Shown: positions 1 through 9,394, counted from the first letter of the stretch. The stretch: DNA of 64,000 nt from Kitasatospora sp. NBC_00458 (GCF_036013975.1 NZ_CP107904.1:6977001-7041000), one strand, 5' to 3'. The notes: a model not told the origin generated them from the letters alone. Numbers and translations: made by a program.

Positions 1-2046
1 GGGAGGAAGGCGGTGGGGTTGTCGTGGGCGAGGGTGCGGCGGATGTCGACGGCTTCGGTGATGGTGGTGAGTGCGGCCTGTCGGTCGCCGGCCTCTGCTT
101 GGCGGTTGGAGAGGTTGTTGAGGGTGCTGGCGAGGTCGGGGAGGAAGGCGGTGGGGTTGTCGTGGGCGAGGGTGCGGTAGATGTCGACGGCTTCGGTGAT
201 GGTGGTGAGTGCGGCTTGCCGCTCACCGTTGTGCGCTTGGCGGTTGGAGAGGTTGTTGAGGGACATGGCGAGGTCGGGGAGGAAGGCGGTGGGGTTGTCG
301 TGGGCGAGGGTGCGGTAGATGTCGACGGCTTCGGTGATGGTGGTGAGTGCGGCCTGTCGGTCGCCGGCCTCCGCCTGTTGGTTGGAGAGGTTGTTGAGGG
401 ACATGGCGAGGTTGGGGAGGAAGGCGGTGGGGTTGTCGTGGGCGAGGGTGCGGTAGATGTCGACGGCTTCGGTGATGGTGGTGAGTGCGGCTTGCCGCTC
501 ACCGTTGTGCGCTTGGCGGTTGGAGAGGTTGTTGAGGGACATGGCGAGGTCGGGGAGGAAGGCGGTGGGGTTGTCGTGGGCGAGGGTGCGGCGGATGTCG
601 ACGGCTTCGGTGATGGTGGTGAGTGCGGCCTGTCGGTCGCCGGCCTCCGCTTGGCGGACGGAGAGGTTGTTGAGGGCGCTGGCGAGGTCGGGGAGGAAGG
701 CGGTGGGATTGTCGTGGGCGAGGGTGCGGCGGATCTCGACGGCTTCGGTGACGGTGGTGAGTGCGGCCCGTCGGTCGCCGGCCTCCGCTTGGCGGACGGA
801 GAGGTTGTTGAGGGACATGGCGAGGTTGGGGAGGAAGGCGGTGGGGTTGTCGTGGGCGAGGGTGCGGTGGATGTCGACGGCTTCGGTGATGGTGGTGAGT
901 GCGGCTTGCCGCTCACCGTTGTGCGCTTGGTGGCTGGAGAGGTTGTTGAGGGAGCCTGCGAGGTCGGGGAGGAAGGCGGTGGGGTTGTCGTGGGCGAGGG
1001 TGCGGTAGATGTCGACGGCTTCGGTGATGGTGGTGAGTGCGCCCTGCCGCTCACCGGCGTCCGCCTGGTGGCCGGAGAGGTTGTTGAGGGAGCCTGCGAG
1101 GTCGGGGAGGAAGGCGGTGGGGTTGTCGTGGGCGAGGGTGCGGTAGATGTCGACGGCTTCGGTGATGGTGGTGAGTGCGCCCTGCCGCTCACCGGCCTCC
1201 GACTGGTGGACGGAGAGGTTGTTGAGGGACATGGCGAGGTCGGGGAGGAAGGCGGTGGGGTTGTCGTGGGCGAGGGTGCGGCGGATCTCGACGGCTTCGG
1301 TGACGGTGGTGAGTGCGCCCTGCCGCTCACCGGCGCCCGCTAGGCGGTTGGAGAGGTTGTTGAGGGTGCTGGCGAGGTCGGGGAGGAAGGCGGTGGGGTT
1401 GTCATGGGCGAGGGCGTGGTAGTGGGTGGTGGCTTCGGTGATGGTGGTGAGTGCGGCCTGTCGGTCGCCGGCGTCCGCCTGGTGGCCGGAGAGGTTGTTG
1501 AGGGCGCTGGCGAGGTTGGGGAGGAAGGTGATGGGGTTGTCGTGGGCGAGGGTGCGGTAGATGTCGACGGCTTCGGTGATGGTGGTGAGTGCGCCCTGCC
1601 GCTCACCGGCGTCCGCCTGGCGGACGGAGAGGTTGTTGAGGGACATGGCGAGGTCGGGGAGGAAGGCGGTGGGGTTGTCGTGGGCGAGGGTGCGGTAGAT
1701 GTCGACGGCTTCGGTGATGGTGGTGAGTGCGCCCTGCCGGTCGCCGGCGCCCGCTTGGCGGTTGGAGAGGTTGTTGAGGGACATGGCGAGGTCGGGGAGG
1801 AAGGCGGTGGGGTTGTCGTGGGCGAGGGTGCGGTAGATGTCGACGGCTTCGGTGATGGTGGTGAGTGCGCCCTGCCGCTCACCAGCGTCCGCTTGGCGGT
1901 TGGAGAGGCTGTTGAGGGAGCCTGCGAGGTTGGGGAGGAAGGCGGTGGGGTTGTCGTGGGCGAGGGTGCGGTAGATGTCGACGGCTTCGGTGATGGTGGT
2001 GAGTGCGCCCTGCCGCTCACCGGCCTCCGCCTGGCGGATGGAGAGG
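1..2046 (-). repeat. Tandem 126-bp TPR-coding repeats
   Basis: At least 15 copies of a 126-bp unit are present. Each encodes 42 residues around the cores LNNLSNRQAEAGDRQAALTT and ITEAVDIYRTLAHDNPTAF. Copies differ at only a few positions: the residues before LNN, the Gln-Ala-(Glu/Asp/His) stretch and the Gly-(Asp/Glu)-Arg turn. Near-identity at DNA level indicates recent duplication or gene conversion. The array continues beyond the left edge, so the total copy number is unknown. Confidence 0.95.
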
Positions 2047-4196
2047 CTGTTGAGCCAGTTTGCCCGGGCCGAGCGGGACTCCTCGGAGGCGTCGTCGGGG
2101 TACTCGGCGCGGCCGCGTTCGGCGGCGATCAGCGCGAGCCGGCGCAGGGCGCCGTGGCCCGTGGGCAGGACGAAGGCGAGTTCGCCGAGCGGGAGCGGGC
2201 TCGGGTCCGCGAGGGCGAGGTTCTCCAGCGCGCCGACGAACGGGCCGCCCTGGGCGGTGGCGACGGCGAGCGCCGTTTGCCACAGCTCCGGCGAACCTTC
2301 CAGGGCCAGCGTCGCCAGCGCTCGGCCGCTGGTGTCGTCCGGTGAGGTGGCGACGCGGGAGATGCCGACGCACGCGTTGATCCGCTCGTCCTGGTCGGCG
2401 GCGTCCAGGCAGGACTTGAGGAGTTCGGAGTCGGCCGCGAAGACCGTGGAGGTCAGGTGGGTGCCGAGCGGGTCCGGGCGGACGGAGACGGTGCCGTCCT
2501 CGGGGGTGGTGGGCAGCAGCTCCTCGAACAGGGCGACGATCTGGTCCCGGCGGTTGCTGTCCCGGGCGAGTTCGGGGATGGCTGACAGGACGTCGTCGAG
2601 GCGGTCCTCGCGCGGGGTGAGGAGGCTGATGCAGGCGCCGGCGTGGCGCAGGATCCGGCGGGTCCGCCTGGATGCGGCGCCGGTCCGCCGCGCGTACGTC
2701 CTTTCCCAGTACGTCAGTTCGTGTTCGAGGATCTTCTCGTAGAGGTCGCTCTCCGCCGTCGGGGCGACGTGGGCGCCCTGTTCGTGGACGGTGAGCCAGG
2801 CCAGCATGACCAGGTCGAGGGTGGTCCAGCGGCCGGTGCCGGGGTCGGGCGGCGGGAGGGTGGTGAAGGCGGTGGGCTCGGGGAGGCCGAAGGACCGCAG
2901 CGCCTTCCGGTAGACGGCGGCGTGCCGGGGGTGCCGGACGGCGAGCGGCAGTTTCTGGAACAGGTACCGGTGGCCCTCGCGGCGCAGCTCGGTGGAGATC
3001 TCCCGCTCCCACCAGTCGCCCACCGAACGGGCGGTGAGCAGCAGGCAGGTGGGTGCCTCGCGGGTGCGCAGGGCGCGCAGCAGGTTGATGACGTCGTCGG
3101 TCTTGTGGTCCTCGGCGTAGTCGACGACGACGAGGACGGGGGAGGCGACGCGGCTGAGCCAGGCGCAGTCCTGGGGGTAGGGGTCGCGGGCGAGGAAGCC
3201 GGTGTACCAGCCCTCCTTGCCGAGCCGGTGGGCGAGTTCGGCGGCGAGCCGGGTCTTTCCGGCGCCGCCGGTGCCGTGCAGGAGGACGATCCGGGAGCGC
3301 GGGCCGCCTGGGTCGGGTGCCTTGAAGTAACTGCTCAGGAAGTCGAGTTCGTCGCGGTCGAGGAAGCCGACGCCTTCGTGGCGGGCCCAGAGCCGGGTGA
3401 GCGGACCGGTCTCCTCGCGGCTTTCGGGGAGCGGCTGGTAGGGCGCGGCGAGGACGGCGGTGGCCGGCTGGCCGGGGAGCGGGAGGGGTTCGCTGCCGGG
3501 GTACCCGAGGCCGACGTCGAGGGTCACGGCGAGCCGCCCCGACTCGGCTGCCTCGCGCAGGAGTTCGGCGCCGTGGGCCGCGGACTCCTCCCAGGTCCGG
3601 GTCCGCTGCCGCCGGGGGTCGGCCGAGCCTGGCCGGGAGGAGGCGCCGGTGATGTCGAGGGCGAGGTAGCTGCCGGGGGAGTCGGCGGTGTCGGCGAGGC
3701 TGTCGAGGAAGTCCTCGGGCAGGGTGAGCGGGTCGGGTTCGGCCTCGTCGGCCCGGTAGTCGCGGTGGGCGCGGTTGGCCCAGGGGCCGTCCAGCCAGAC
3801 GGCGACGACGGCGTGGGCGGGGGTGCCCGAACGGCCGGCGACGACGGCGAGCAGGGGGTGGAGGCCGGCGTCGAGGCAGGCTCCGGCGAAGGCGAGGGCG
3901 AGGTCCAGGCAGGTGGCGTGCCGGGGGGTGTGCAGGACCTCGTACGGGGGGCGGACGGTCTGGTGGCCGGGGTCGCTGGTGGTGGCCTCGTCGGCGTAGA
4001 CGATGCCGCGGGCGGCGAAGGCCTCGTACAGGGTGCGGACCCGGTCGGCGACGGGCCCGTCGCCCGGAGCGGGCAGGTCCGTGCCGAGCAGGTCGGCGGG
4101 CGCTCCGTGGACGGGCTCGTTGGGCCGCTTGCGCTGGATGTAGGAGAGCAGGCGGTCGGGGGCGCCGGTGGTCCAGCGGGGCCAGGCGGTGCTCAT
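1..4196 (-). CDS. P-loop (STAND-like) NTPase with transglutaminase-like N-terminus and TPR array; C-terminus outside the window
   Basis: About 1398 residues are visible, and the frame is still open at base 1. Residues 90-185 look like a transglutaminase-like fold (TCLDLALAF with Cys96, AHAVVAVW with His128, YLALDITG with Asp181). A Walker A motif GTGGAGKT lies at 308-315 and a Walker B VLVVVDYAED near 353-362. From about residue 710 to the edge the protein is a run of 42-residue TPRs of the kinesin-light-chain type. The ATG at 4196 overlaps the stop of the upstream hydrolase gene as ATGA, so the two are probably translationally coupled. The architecture (peptidase-like domain, NTPase, repeat sensor) matches the plan of predicted STAND-NTPase conflict systems and of AfsR-like regulators. 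I see no winged-helix DNA-binding domain, which favours the former. Domain order is seen; the role in defence or signalling is inferred. Confidence 0.85.
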   Translation of the reverse strand, partial: MSTAWPRWTTGAPDRLLSYIQRKRPNEPVHGAPADLLGTDLPAPGDGPVADRVRTLYEAFAARGIVYADEATTSDPGHQTVRPPYEVLHTPRHATCLDLALAFAGACLDAGLHPLLAVVAGRSGTPAHAVVAVWLDGPWANRAHRDYRADEAEPDPLTLPEDFLDSLADTADSPGSYLALDITGASSRPGSADPRRQRTRTWEESAAHGAELLREAAESGRLAVTLDVGLGYPGSEPLPLPGQPATAVLAAPYQPLPESREETGPLTRLWARHEGVGFLDRDELDFLSSYFKAPDPGGPRSRIVLLHGTGGAGKTRLAAELAHRLGKEGWYTGFLARDPYPQDCAWLSRVASPVLVVVDYAEDHKTDDVINLLRALRTREAPTCLLLTARSVGDWWEREISTELRREGHRYLFQKLPLAVRHPRHAAVYRKALRSFGLPEPTAFTTLPPPDPGTGRWTTLDLVMLAWLTVHEQGAHVAPTAESDLYEKILEHELTYWERTYARRTGAASRRTRRILRHAGACISLLTPREDRLDDVLSAIPELARDSNRRDQIVALFEELLPTTPEDGTVSVRPDPLGTHLTSTVFAADSELLKSCLDAADQDERINACVGISRVATSPDDTSGRALATLALEGSPELWQTALAVATAQGGPFVGALENLALADPSPLPLGELAFVLPTGHGALRRLALIAAERGRAEYPDDASEESRSARANWLNSLSIRQAEAGERQGALTTITEAVDIYRTLAHDNPTAFLPNLAGSLNSLSNRQADAGERQGALTTITEAVDIYRTLAHDNPTAFLPDLAMSLNNLSNRQAGAGDRQGALTTITEAVDIYRTLAHDNPTAFLPDLAMSLNNLSVRQADAGERQGALTTITEAVDIYRTLAHDNPITFLPNLASALNNLSGHQADAGDRQAALTTITEATTHYHALAHDNPTAFLPDLASTLNNLSNRLAGAGERQGALTTVTEAVEIRRTLAHDNPTAFLPDLAMSLNNLSVHQSEAGERQGALTTITEAVDIYRTLAHDNPTAFLPDLAGSLNNLSGHQADAGERQGALTTITEAVDIYRTLAHDNPTAFLPDLAGSLNNLSSHQAHNGERQAALTTITEAVDIHRTLAHDNPTAFLPNLAMSLNNLSVRQAEAGDRRAALTTVTEAVEIRRTLAHDNPTAFLPDLASALNNLSVRQAEAGDRQAALTTITEAVDIRRTLAHDNPTAFLPDLAMSLNNLSNRQAHNGERQAALTTITEAVDIYRTLAHDNPTAFLPNLAMSLNNLSNQQAEAGDRQAALTTITEAVDIYRTLAHDNPTAFLPDLAMSLNNLSNRQAHNGERQAALTTITEAVDIYRTLAHDNPTAFLPDLASTLNNLSNRQAEAGDRQAALTTITEAVDIRRTLAHDNPTAFL

Positions 4197-5704
4197 GCGT
4201 CGGGCTCCGTCCCGTCGGCGAGGTCGAGGGCGCCGGGGTCGACGGCGCCGAGGTCGACGACACCGAGGATGTCCCCGGCGGTGAGCCGGCCGGTGCCGGG
4301 GACGCCGGTGGCCTCGACCTCCACCCGGTGGGTGCCGAGCGGGGGCGGCTCGATCTCGGCGTGCCAGGAGACGCCGTCGGAGTTCCGGACGGCGTCCTGC
4401 CAGCGGGTGGGGGTGAGCGCGGTGGAGCCGGGGCCGACGGGCCGGAGCCGGACGCGGACCTTGGTGTCCTCGCCGGGCTTCTCCGGGCGGGGGGCTTCTT
4501 CGCCGGATGCCTCACCGGGGTTGAAGGTGATGCCGAGGCCGACCGGGTGGCCGAACGGGAGGGTCTCGTCGAGGTCGAGGCCGAGCCAGGGGCGGTTCAT
4601 GGCCTCGCCGCGCACCGCGTGCAGCGGCTCGTCCGTGTACTCGGCGAGCAGGTCGAGGACGGTCGGGGCGGAGCCCAGTGCCAGGTGGCGTTCGGGCGCC
4701 GGGTAGCGGACGTTCAGGTCGTCCTCCGCCTCGATCGGGATGGCGGAGATCGCGGGGACGCTGCCGTCGCCGTGCCAGTGCGGGTTGGGCAGCCAGGGCG
4801 CGGCCCGCTTGGTGACGGTGACGGCGGTCCCGGCGAGGAGGGCCCGTTGGGGGGTGGCGTGCCCGCGGCCGAAGACCGCCGCCAGTTGCGGGCTCTCGGC
4901 CCGGCCGGCGAGGTCCCGCCAGGCGTCCTCGATGTCCCTGTGGACCTCGAACGCGGCCTCGGCGGCCTTCGCGAACCCGGGGAGGTCGGGGAGGCCGGTC
5001 AGGTCGCGCGGGTACAGGGTGGCGCCGCCGTCACTGCTGCCGACGGCCCGGTAGCGGGGCATCAGCTCGTAGGCGGAGGGCCAGCCGCGCAGCACCCGGG
5101 TGAGTCCGGTGAGCCGCTTCGGGCCGACCTTGATCCCGTTGACCAGGTAGTCGAGGGCCTTGGGCGCGCCGCGGTGCGGGGTGCCGAGGGTGATCAGGGC
5201 CTCGCAGTGGGCGGCGCCGCCGCCGGGGCCGAGCCAGTACCGGGCGACCAGGCCGCCCATGGAGTGGGCGACGACGATGACGCGGCGGCGGCGCGCGCCG
5301 GGGAGTTCGCCGTCCAGCCGGGCCTTGACGTCGGCGCCGAGGCGTTCGGCGGCGTGCCGGATGCTGTGGCGGAAGTCGTACGGGAACAGCACCAGGTCCG
5401 CGTACGGGTCCGGTGCGCGGTCGGGGCGGGCGGTGTCGACGCGGACGTCGTCGAAGCGGTTGACGATCTGCCGCACCAGCCGGTCGTAGCCGGGGAGGAC
5501 GTACGGGCCGATGAGCGTGATGTCGGGCAGCAGGTCCACGGGGACGAGGTCGGGGGCGCGGTCGAGGTCCAGCCGGTCGGGCCGGGTGAGGGCGGCCGCG
5601 AGGCGGCGCCGGCTCTGGTTCCACTCGACGGCCCCCCGGGGGGTCTGCAGGATGCTGCCGCCGATGCCCGGAACCACTACGACCAGGTGCCTGAGTCGCG
5701 CCAC
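4193..5704 (-). CDS. LCAT/lipase-like alpha/beta hydrolase coupled to the NTPase gene
   Basis: This 503-residue protein has an early oxyanion-type loop PGIGGS (residues 12-17) and a nucleophile elbow VVAHSMGG with Ser148. LITLGTPHRGAP, typical of lecithin:cholesterol-acyltransferase-like lipases, follows it. An Asp in GDGSVPAIS and a His in PERHLALG are likely triad partners. I chose the GTG at 5704 because AAGGGGA sits just upstream; an ATG 57 nt further up gives an unlikely polar leader. There is no signal peptide, so it probably acts in the cytoplasm on a lipid, ester or thioester. A C-terminal beta-rich segment ends at the TGA shared with the NTPase start. The coupling suggests it is the effector or partner of the NTPase. 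The substrate cannot be told from sequence. Confidence 0.85.
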   Translation of the reverse strand: MARLRHLVVVVPGIGGSILQTPRGAVEWNQSRRRLAAALTRPDRLDLDRAPDLVPVDLLPDITLIGPYVLPGYDRLVRQIVNRFDDVRVDTARPDRAPDPYADLVLFPYDFRHSIRHAAERLGADVKARLDGELPGARRRRVIVVAHSMGGLVARYWLGPGGGAAHCEALITLGTPHRGAPKALDYLVNGIKVGPKRLTGLTRVLRGWPSAYELMPRYRAVGSSDGGATLYPRDLTGLPDLPGFAKAAEAAFEVHRDIEDAWRDLAGRAESPQLAAVFGRGHATPQRALLAGTAVTVTKRAAPWLPNPHWHGDGSVPAISAIPIEAEDDLNVRYPAPERHLALGSAPTVLDLLAEYTDEPLHAVRGEAMNRPWLGLDLDETLPFGHPVGLGITFNPGEASGEEAPRPEKPGEDTKVRVRLRPVGPGSTALTPTRWQDAVRNSDGVSWHAEIEPPPLGTHRVEVEATGVPGTGRLTAGDILGVVDLGAVDPGALDLADGTEPDA

Positions 5705-5843
5705 GGTGTCCCCTTGCCTGCGCTCTGTCCGGTGTGCCGTCGGACAGGACGCTAGCGTCACGGGGGCGCGCCAGGGCGGGAATCGGCCATTCTCGGGACC
5801 CGGCCGGGACCCGGTCGGGACACGGGCGCGCCGGTCCGGCGGC

Positions 5844-6440
5844 TCAGCTCCGGGGGTGGTCCCGGCGCACGGCGTCGATGCAGGTGTCCCGGGAGACCGG
5901 GCCGTCGAAGCGGAGGCGGTCGTACGGTGCGAACGGCGGTTCGAGCGCGTCGAGTTCGTCGACCATGGCGTGCAGTCCGGCCAGCCAGGAGGGGGAGTCC
6001 GGGGCGGGGTCGCGGAGCGCTTCGGCGATCGCCCCGACCAGCTCCTCCTTGCGCCGCATGGTGACCGGGTGGAGCCGGTGCAGGCAGACGTTCTGGCCGC
6101 TGAGGTAGGACTCGTACTCGCTCGCGCCGGTCTCCGGGTCGTCCCAGTGGCCGCGGAACCAGTCCGGCAGCTTTGCCAACCCGCCTGCTTCGTCGACGAG
6201 TTCGAGGAGGTCGGGGGCGACCATCTCGGTGCCGTCGGAGCGGAGGTAGGCGGGCAGCGGGAGGCGCTCGGCGAGCATGTGGCCGCGGACGGCGTCCGGG
6301 TCCTCGCCGTGGCGGGCGCAGAGCGCCTCCAGCGGGGCGAAGTGGCGGTCGACGTAGGCGTCGTCGGCCTCGGTCATCGGGTGTTCGCCGTTGACCGCGA
6401 GGTAGCGCAGGGCGAGCCGTTCCTTCGCCGTCGTCCCCAT
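5844..6440 (-). CDS. DUF6058-like protein, last gene of the peptide cluster
   Basis: This 198-residue protein starts MGTTAKERLALRYL at an ATG preceded by GGAGGG; a longer in-frame reading to 6572 lacks a ribosome binding site and would overlap the exporter gene. It is helical and rich in acidic and Trp/Tyr residues, with LPDWFRGHWDDP and GQNVCLHRLHPVTMRRK as its most distinctive stretches. It resembles proteins annotated as DUF6058 natural-product biosynthesis proteins, recognised from memory and not by search. No catalytic motif is obvious. It lies 70 bp after the MFS exporter on the same strand, so it probably belongs to the peptide operon. It could be a tailoring, immunity or chaperone factor. 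Confidence 0.7.
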   Translation of the reverse strand: MGTTAKERLALRYLAVNGEHPMTEADDAYVDRHFAPLEALCARHGEDPDAVRGHMLAERLPLPAYLRSDGTEMVAPDLLELVDEAGGLAKLPDWFRGHWDDPETGASEYESYLSGQNVCLHRLHPVTMRRKEELVGAIAEALRDPAPDSPSWLAGLHAMVDELDALEPPFAPYDRLRFDGPVSRDTCIDAVRRDHPRS

Positions 6441-6510
6441 GGTGTGCCCTCCGGTGTCGCTCGGTTCCGCGGTGTCCGCACCCGTGTTCGGGTTCGTGTT
6501 CGGGTCCGCG

Positions 6511-7827
6511 CTATCCCGCCTCGGCCGTGCCCACCGCGTCCTGCGGGGTGTGGCCGGGACCGGAGTCGGCACCCGGGTCGGAGTCGGCGCCCGAACCGGA
6601 CCCCGAGTCGATGCGCACCACCGGGGAGAGCGCGGCGCCGAGGAACACTACCGCCTGCACCGCGGCGGCGCACAGGAACAGCGTGCGGGTGGGGGAGGTC
6701 CCGGAGACGAGCCAGCCGCCCAGCACCGCGCCGAGCGGGATCGTCGCGTACGCGGCGGCCCGGCTGACCGACACCACGCGGCCGATCACCTCGGAGGGCA
6801 CCACCTTCTGACGGGCCGTGAACCAGCTGACGATCACCACCGAGGTGGCGATCCCCTCCACGCCCCAGGCGATCAGCACCGCCCACCAGGTGGGCACCAG
6901 TACCGGCAGGACCATCGTCGCCCCGGACAGGCCCATGCCGAACGCCAGCAGCACGCCGAGCCGGTAGCGGTCGGTGAGGCGCGGCGCGAGCACGCCGCCC
7001 ACCACCGCGCCGAGCCCCTGGGCGCCGAAGACCAGGCCGAGGACGACCTTCGGCATGTCCTCGACCTCCAGGATCAGGAAGAAGAGGCTGCCCTCGATCG
7101 TCCACGCCGCCAGGTTGGAGAGCGCCATCAGCACCGTGCCCCACATCACCGCCTTCATCGTCCAGAGCGTCCGCAGTCCCCCGGCGAAGTCCTTGGCGAT
7201 GCTGTTGGCGGTGGTCGGTTCCGCGGCGCGGGGGCGGGTGTGGGCGATGGCGGCGATCAGCAGTGCGGAGGCGCCGAAGGAGAGCGCGTTGACCAGGGCG
7301 GAGAGCGAGACGCCGAGTGCCGCGACGAAGGCGATGCCGGCCACCGGGCCGATGAAGCCGAGTGCGCTGTCCACCGTCTGGGTCCAGGAGTTGACCCGGG
7401 CGAGGCGCTGCTCGGGCACCACGTCGACCAGGAAGCCCTGGAAGGCGGGGAAGTAGAACGGGCGGACGCAGGCGAGTAGGAAGGCGCACAGGTAGATCGC
7501 GGCCAGCGGCGGTTCGTCGAGCAGGGCGAGCGCGGTGACGGCGAGGGCCAGGACCGCCGAGGTGAGGTCGCAGAGGATCATCACCCGCCGCCGGTCGAAC
7601 CGGTCCGCGATGACCCCGGCGACCAGGCCGATCGCGATGTAGGGGATGAACTCGATGGCGTAGGCGAGGGCGGTGGAGGTGGCCGATCCGGTGATCTTCA
7701 GGACCAGGACCGGAATGGCCAGCCGGTAGATCCAGTCGCCGATGCTGGATACCAGGAAAGCGGTGCGCAGCCGGAGGTCCGCCGAGTTCGCGACGGGATG
7801 GTTCTTGGTCAGCGGTTCCGTGGGCAC
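6511..7827 (-). CDS. MFS exporter of the peptide cluster
   Basis: A 438-residue protein with about 12 hydrophobic segments. The cytoplasmic loop GVIADRFDRRRVM after the second pair of helices is the usual MFS motif A, placing it among EntS-like drug or siderophore exporters. The GTG at 7827 follows AGGAGA; a longer reading to 7992 gives an improbable Pro/Ser/His-rich leader. It ends with a Gly/Ser/Asp-rich cytoplasmic tail. The 292-bp gap between it and the E1-enzyme gene has A/T-rich patches and may hold an extra promoter, though I could not define one. By position it is the probable exporter of the modified peptide, the counterpart of MccC in microcin C operons. This is an inference from context. 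Confidence 0.85.
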   Translation of the reverse strand: MPTEPLTKNHPVANSADLRLRTAFLVSSIGDWIYRLAIPVLVLKITGSATSTALAYAIEFIPYIAIGLVAGVIADRFDRRRVMILCDLTSAVLALAVTALALLDEPPLAAIYLCAFLLACVRPFYFPAFQGFLVDVVPEQRLARVNSWTQTVDSALGFIGPVAGIAFVAALGVSLSALVNALSFGASALLIAAIAHTRPRAAEPTTANSIAKDFAGGLRTLWTMKAVMWGTVLMALSNLAAWTIEGSLFFLILEVEDMPKVVLGLVFGAQGLGAVVGGVLAPRLTDRYRLGVLLAFGMGLSGATMVLPVLVPTWWAVLIAWGVEGIATSVVIVSWFTARQKVVPSEVIGRVVSVSRAAAYATIPLGAVLGGWLVSGTSPTRTLFLCAAAVQAVVFLGAALSPVVRIDSGSGSGADSDPGADSGPGHTPQDAVGTAEAG

Positions 7828-8119
7828 CGGCGTTCTCCTGTGTGCTTTTCGGGGGTGCGGATCTTCGGGGGAGGAGGATCGGCAATCGGCATGGGAAAAG
7901 ATCGGGAAAATAGTTGTGAAAGATGCATGGGAAGTGCGGGAAAAGTGCGGGGGAAATGCAGGGTCGGGAGGTCGGAGGGGATCGCGTGACACGGCCGCGG
8001 GGCCGGTCGGGGAAATGCGGTAAAGGCCCGCGGGCGGGCGTGCCGAAAGCCCGGCGGGCGCCGTCGGTACGGCGATCCCGCCAGGTCTCCCGGCCGGTCG
8101 GTGAACGGGGCGAACGGGT

Positions 8120-9277
8120 TCAGAAGGGGAGCTCCCGGTCGTCGCGGGCCAGCCAGGCGGCGGCGGCCGAGGGCCGGGCGTCGCGGCAGACCGTGCAGTC
8201 GGGGTCGCGCTTCCAGGTCTCGGCCTCGCGCACCCGCGGGTTGTGGAAGGTCTGCTCCAGCAGCCGGCCCACCGAGAGCGGCTCGCAGACCCGGGAGGCC
8301 AGCCGGACCATCTCGGAGACCATGTGGGCGGCGGCGACCACCACCAGGCCGTTGAAGGCGGCGGTGTCCTCGCCGTAGGCGCTGCCCTCGCGGTCGATGT
8401 CGTCGAGGACGTCCAGCACCATCCGGGACGTCGCGTCCTCGCGCCGCACCTGCCCGTACCAGCACTCCACGCACCCGCTGACGCCGGGCACCATCGTGTA
8501 GTGGATGGCCCGCTGGGTGTCGACGCCGCCGCCGATGAGCGTGGTGCCGGCCCGGACGCAGCCCTCGTTGAGCCAGTGGGCGACGTGCACCTTGGGGCGG
8601 TCGACGACGGCGATGACGATGTCGCGGTCGTGCACCACGGCGTAGACGTCGTCGGCGGACATCAGCTTGGCCTCGACGGCGTCGATCCGCACGCCGCTGT
8701 TGAGCCGGCGGGCGCGCTCGGCGGCGACGTGGACCTTGGTGCGGCCGACGTCCGGCTCGCCGTAGATGATCTGGCGGTTGAAGTTGGAGACCTCGATCTT
8801 GTCGAAGTCGACGATCCGGATGTCGGTGAAGCCGATCGCGACCAGGTCGATCAGGGTGTGCGAGCCGATGCCGCCGACGCCGAGGACGGCGACCCGGGCG
8901 TTGCGGATGCGGCGCTGGAACTCGTACTTGGAGGTCTCCAGCGAGGCGTAGGTCTCGAAGAAGCCGAGGTTGTTGGACCAGCGCTCGCGGGCGGCCGCGT
9001 CGAAGTCCTCGCCCCGGTCGGTGGCGTCCTGGATCAGGCCGGTCTCGTCGAGGTCGCGGACGGCGTCGTGCACGTCCTCGGCGGTGACGTCCGGGTACCC
9101 GGCGCTCAGGTCGCGGTGCACCGCGTCGAAGTCGCGGGTGCCGTCGAGGAGCCGGAGCAGCGCGAGCACGCGCCCGTCGGGGTCCTCCAGCGAGGTCAGG
9201 TCGCCGCCCATCCGGAAGTGCACGGACCCGTCGGAAACGAAGTAGGGGATGCTCGTCTTGAGCGCCGGACGTGCCAC
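8120..9277 (-). CDS. ThiF/MccB-like E1 adenylating enzyme with N-terminal RRE-like domain
   Basis: A 385-residue protein. Residues 1-85 are a small alpha/beta segment with a VLALLRLLDGTRDF helix, similar to the winged-helix peptide clamp (RRE) of RiPP enzymes. The E1 domain follows: nucleotide loop GVGGIGSH (133-140), acidic VDFD (155-158), NFNRQ with Arg168, and two zinc-type pairs CVEC (269-272) and CTVC (361-364). The GTG start at 9277 has GAGGGG upstream. Family members adenylate a C-terminal carboxylate (ThiS, MoaD) or a peptide terminus (MccA), so the small peptide 160 bp upstream is the likely substrate. No YcaO partner is nearby, which argues against an azole-forming cyclodehydratase and for MccB-type chemistry. 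Enzyme class is clear; the product is not. Confidence 0.88.
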   Translation of the reverse strand: MARPALKTSIPYFVSDGSVHFRMGGDLTSLEDPDGRVLALLRLLDGTRDFDAVHRDLSAGYPDVTAEDVHDAVRDLDETGLIQDATDRGEDFDAAARERWSNNLGFFETYASLETSKYEFQRRIRNARVAVLGVGGIGSHTLIDLVAIGFTDIRIVDFDKIEVSNFNRQIIYGEPDVGRTKVHVAAERARRLNSGVRIDAVEAKLMSADDVYAVVHDRDIVIAVVDRPKVHVAHWLNEGCVRAGTTLIGGGVDTQRAIHYTMVPGVSGCVECWYGQVRREDATSRMVLDVLDDIDREGSAYGEDTAAFNGLVVVAAAHMVSEMVRLASRVCEPLSVGRLLEQTFHNPRVREAETWKRDPDCTVCRDARPSAAAAWLARDDRELPF

Positions 9278-9394
9278 GAATACCCCTCGGAAGCTGATCG
9301 TCGGATTTCTTCGAATGAGGTGGCCGCGGATTCCCGGAGTGTCCTCGACGGGAAATGCCGGCCGGAGTCGGAGCGGAACCGGGGTGGGATCGGG

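Noticed and set aside
24..2345. Long plus-strand frames rich in Gly, Val, Asp and Glu opposite the TPR array
   Set aside because: They are mirror images of the repeated minus-strand gene, open only because of high GC, and have no ribosome binding sites or recognisable domain.
2017..4515. 832-residue minus-strand frame rich in Arg and Pro
   Set aside because: It is in another frame over the NTPase gene; the other frame shows Walker motifs and continuous TPRs.
7742..8023. 93-residue plus-strand frame near the MFS start
   Set aside because: It runs antisense into the exporter gene and has no ribosome binding site; the A/T-rich stretch is better explained as a promoter region.
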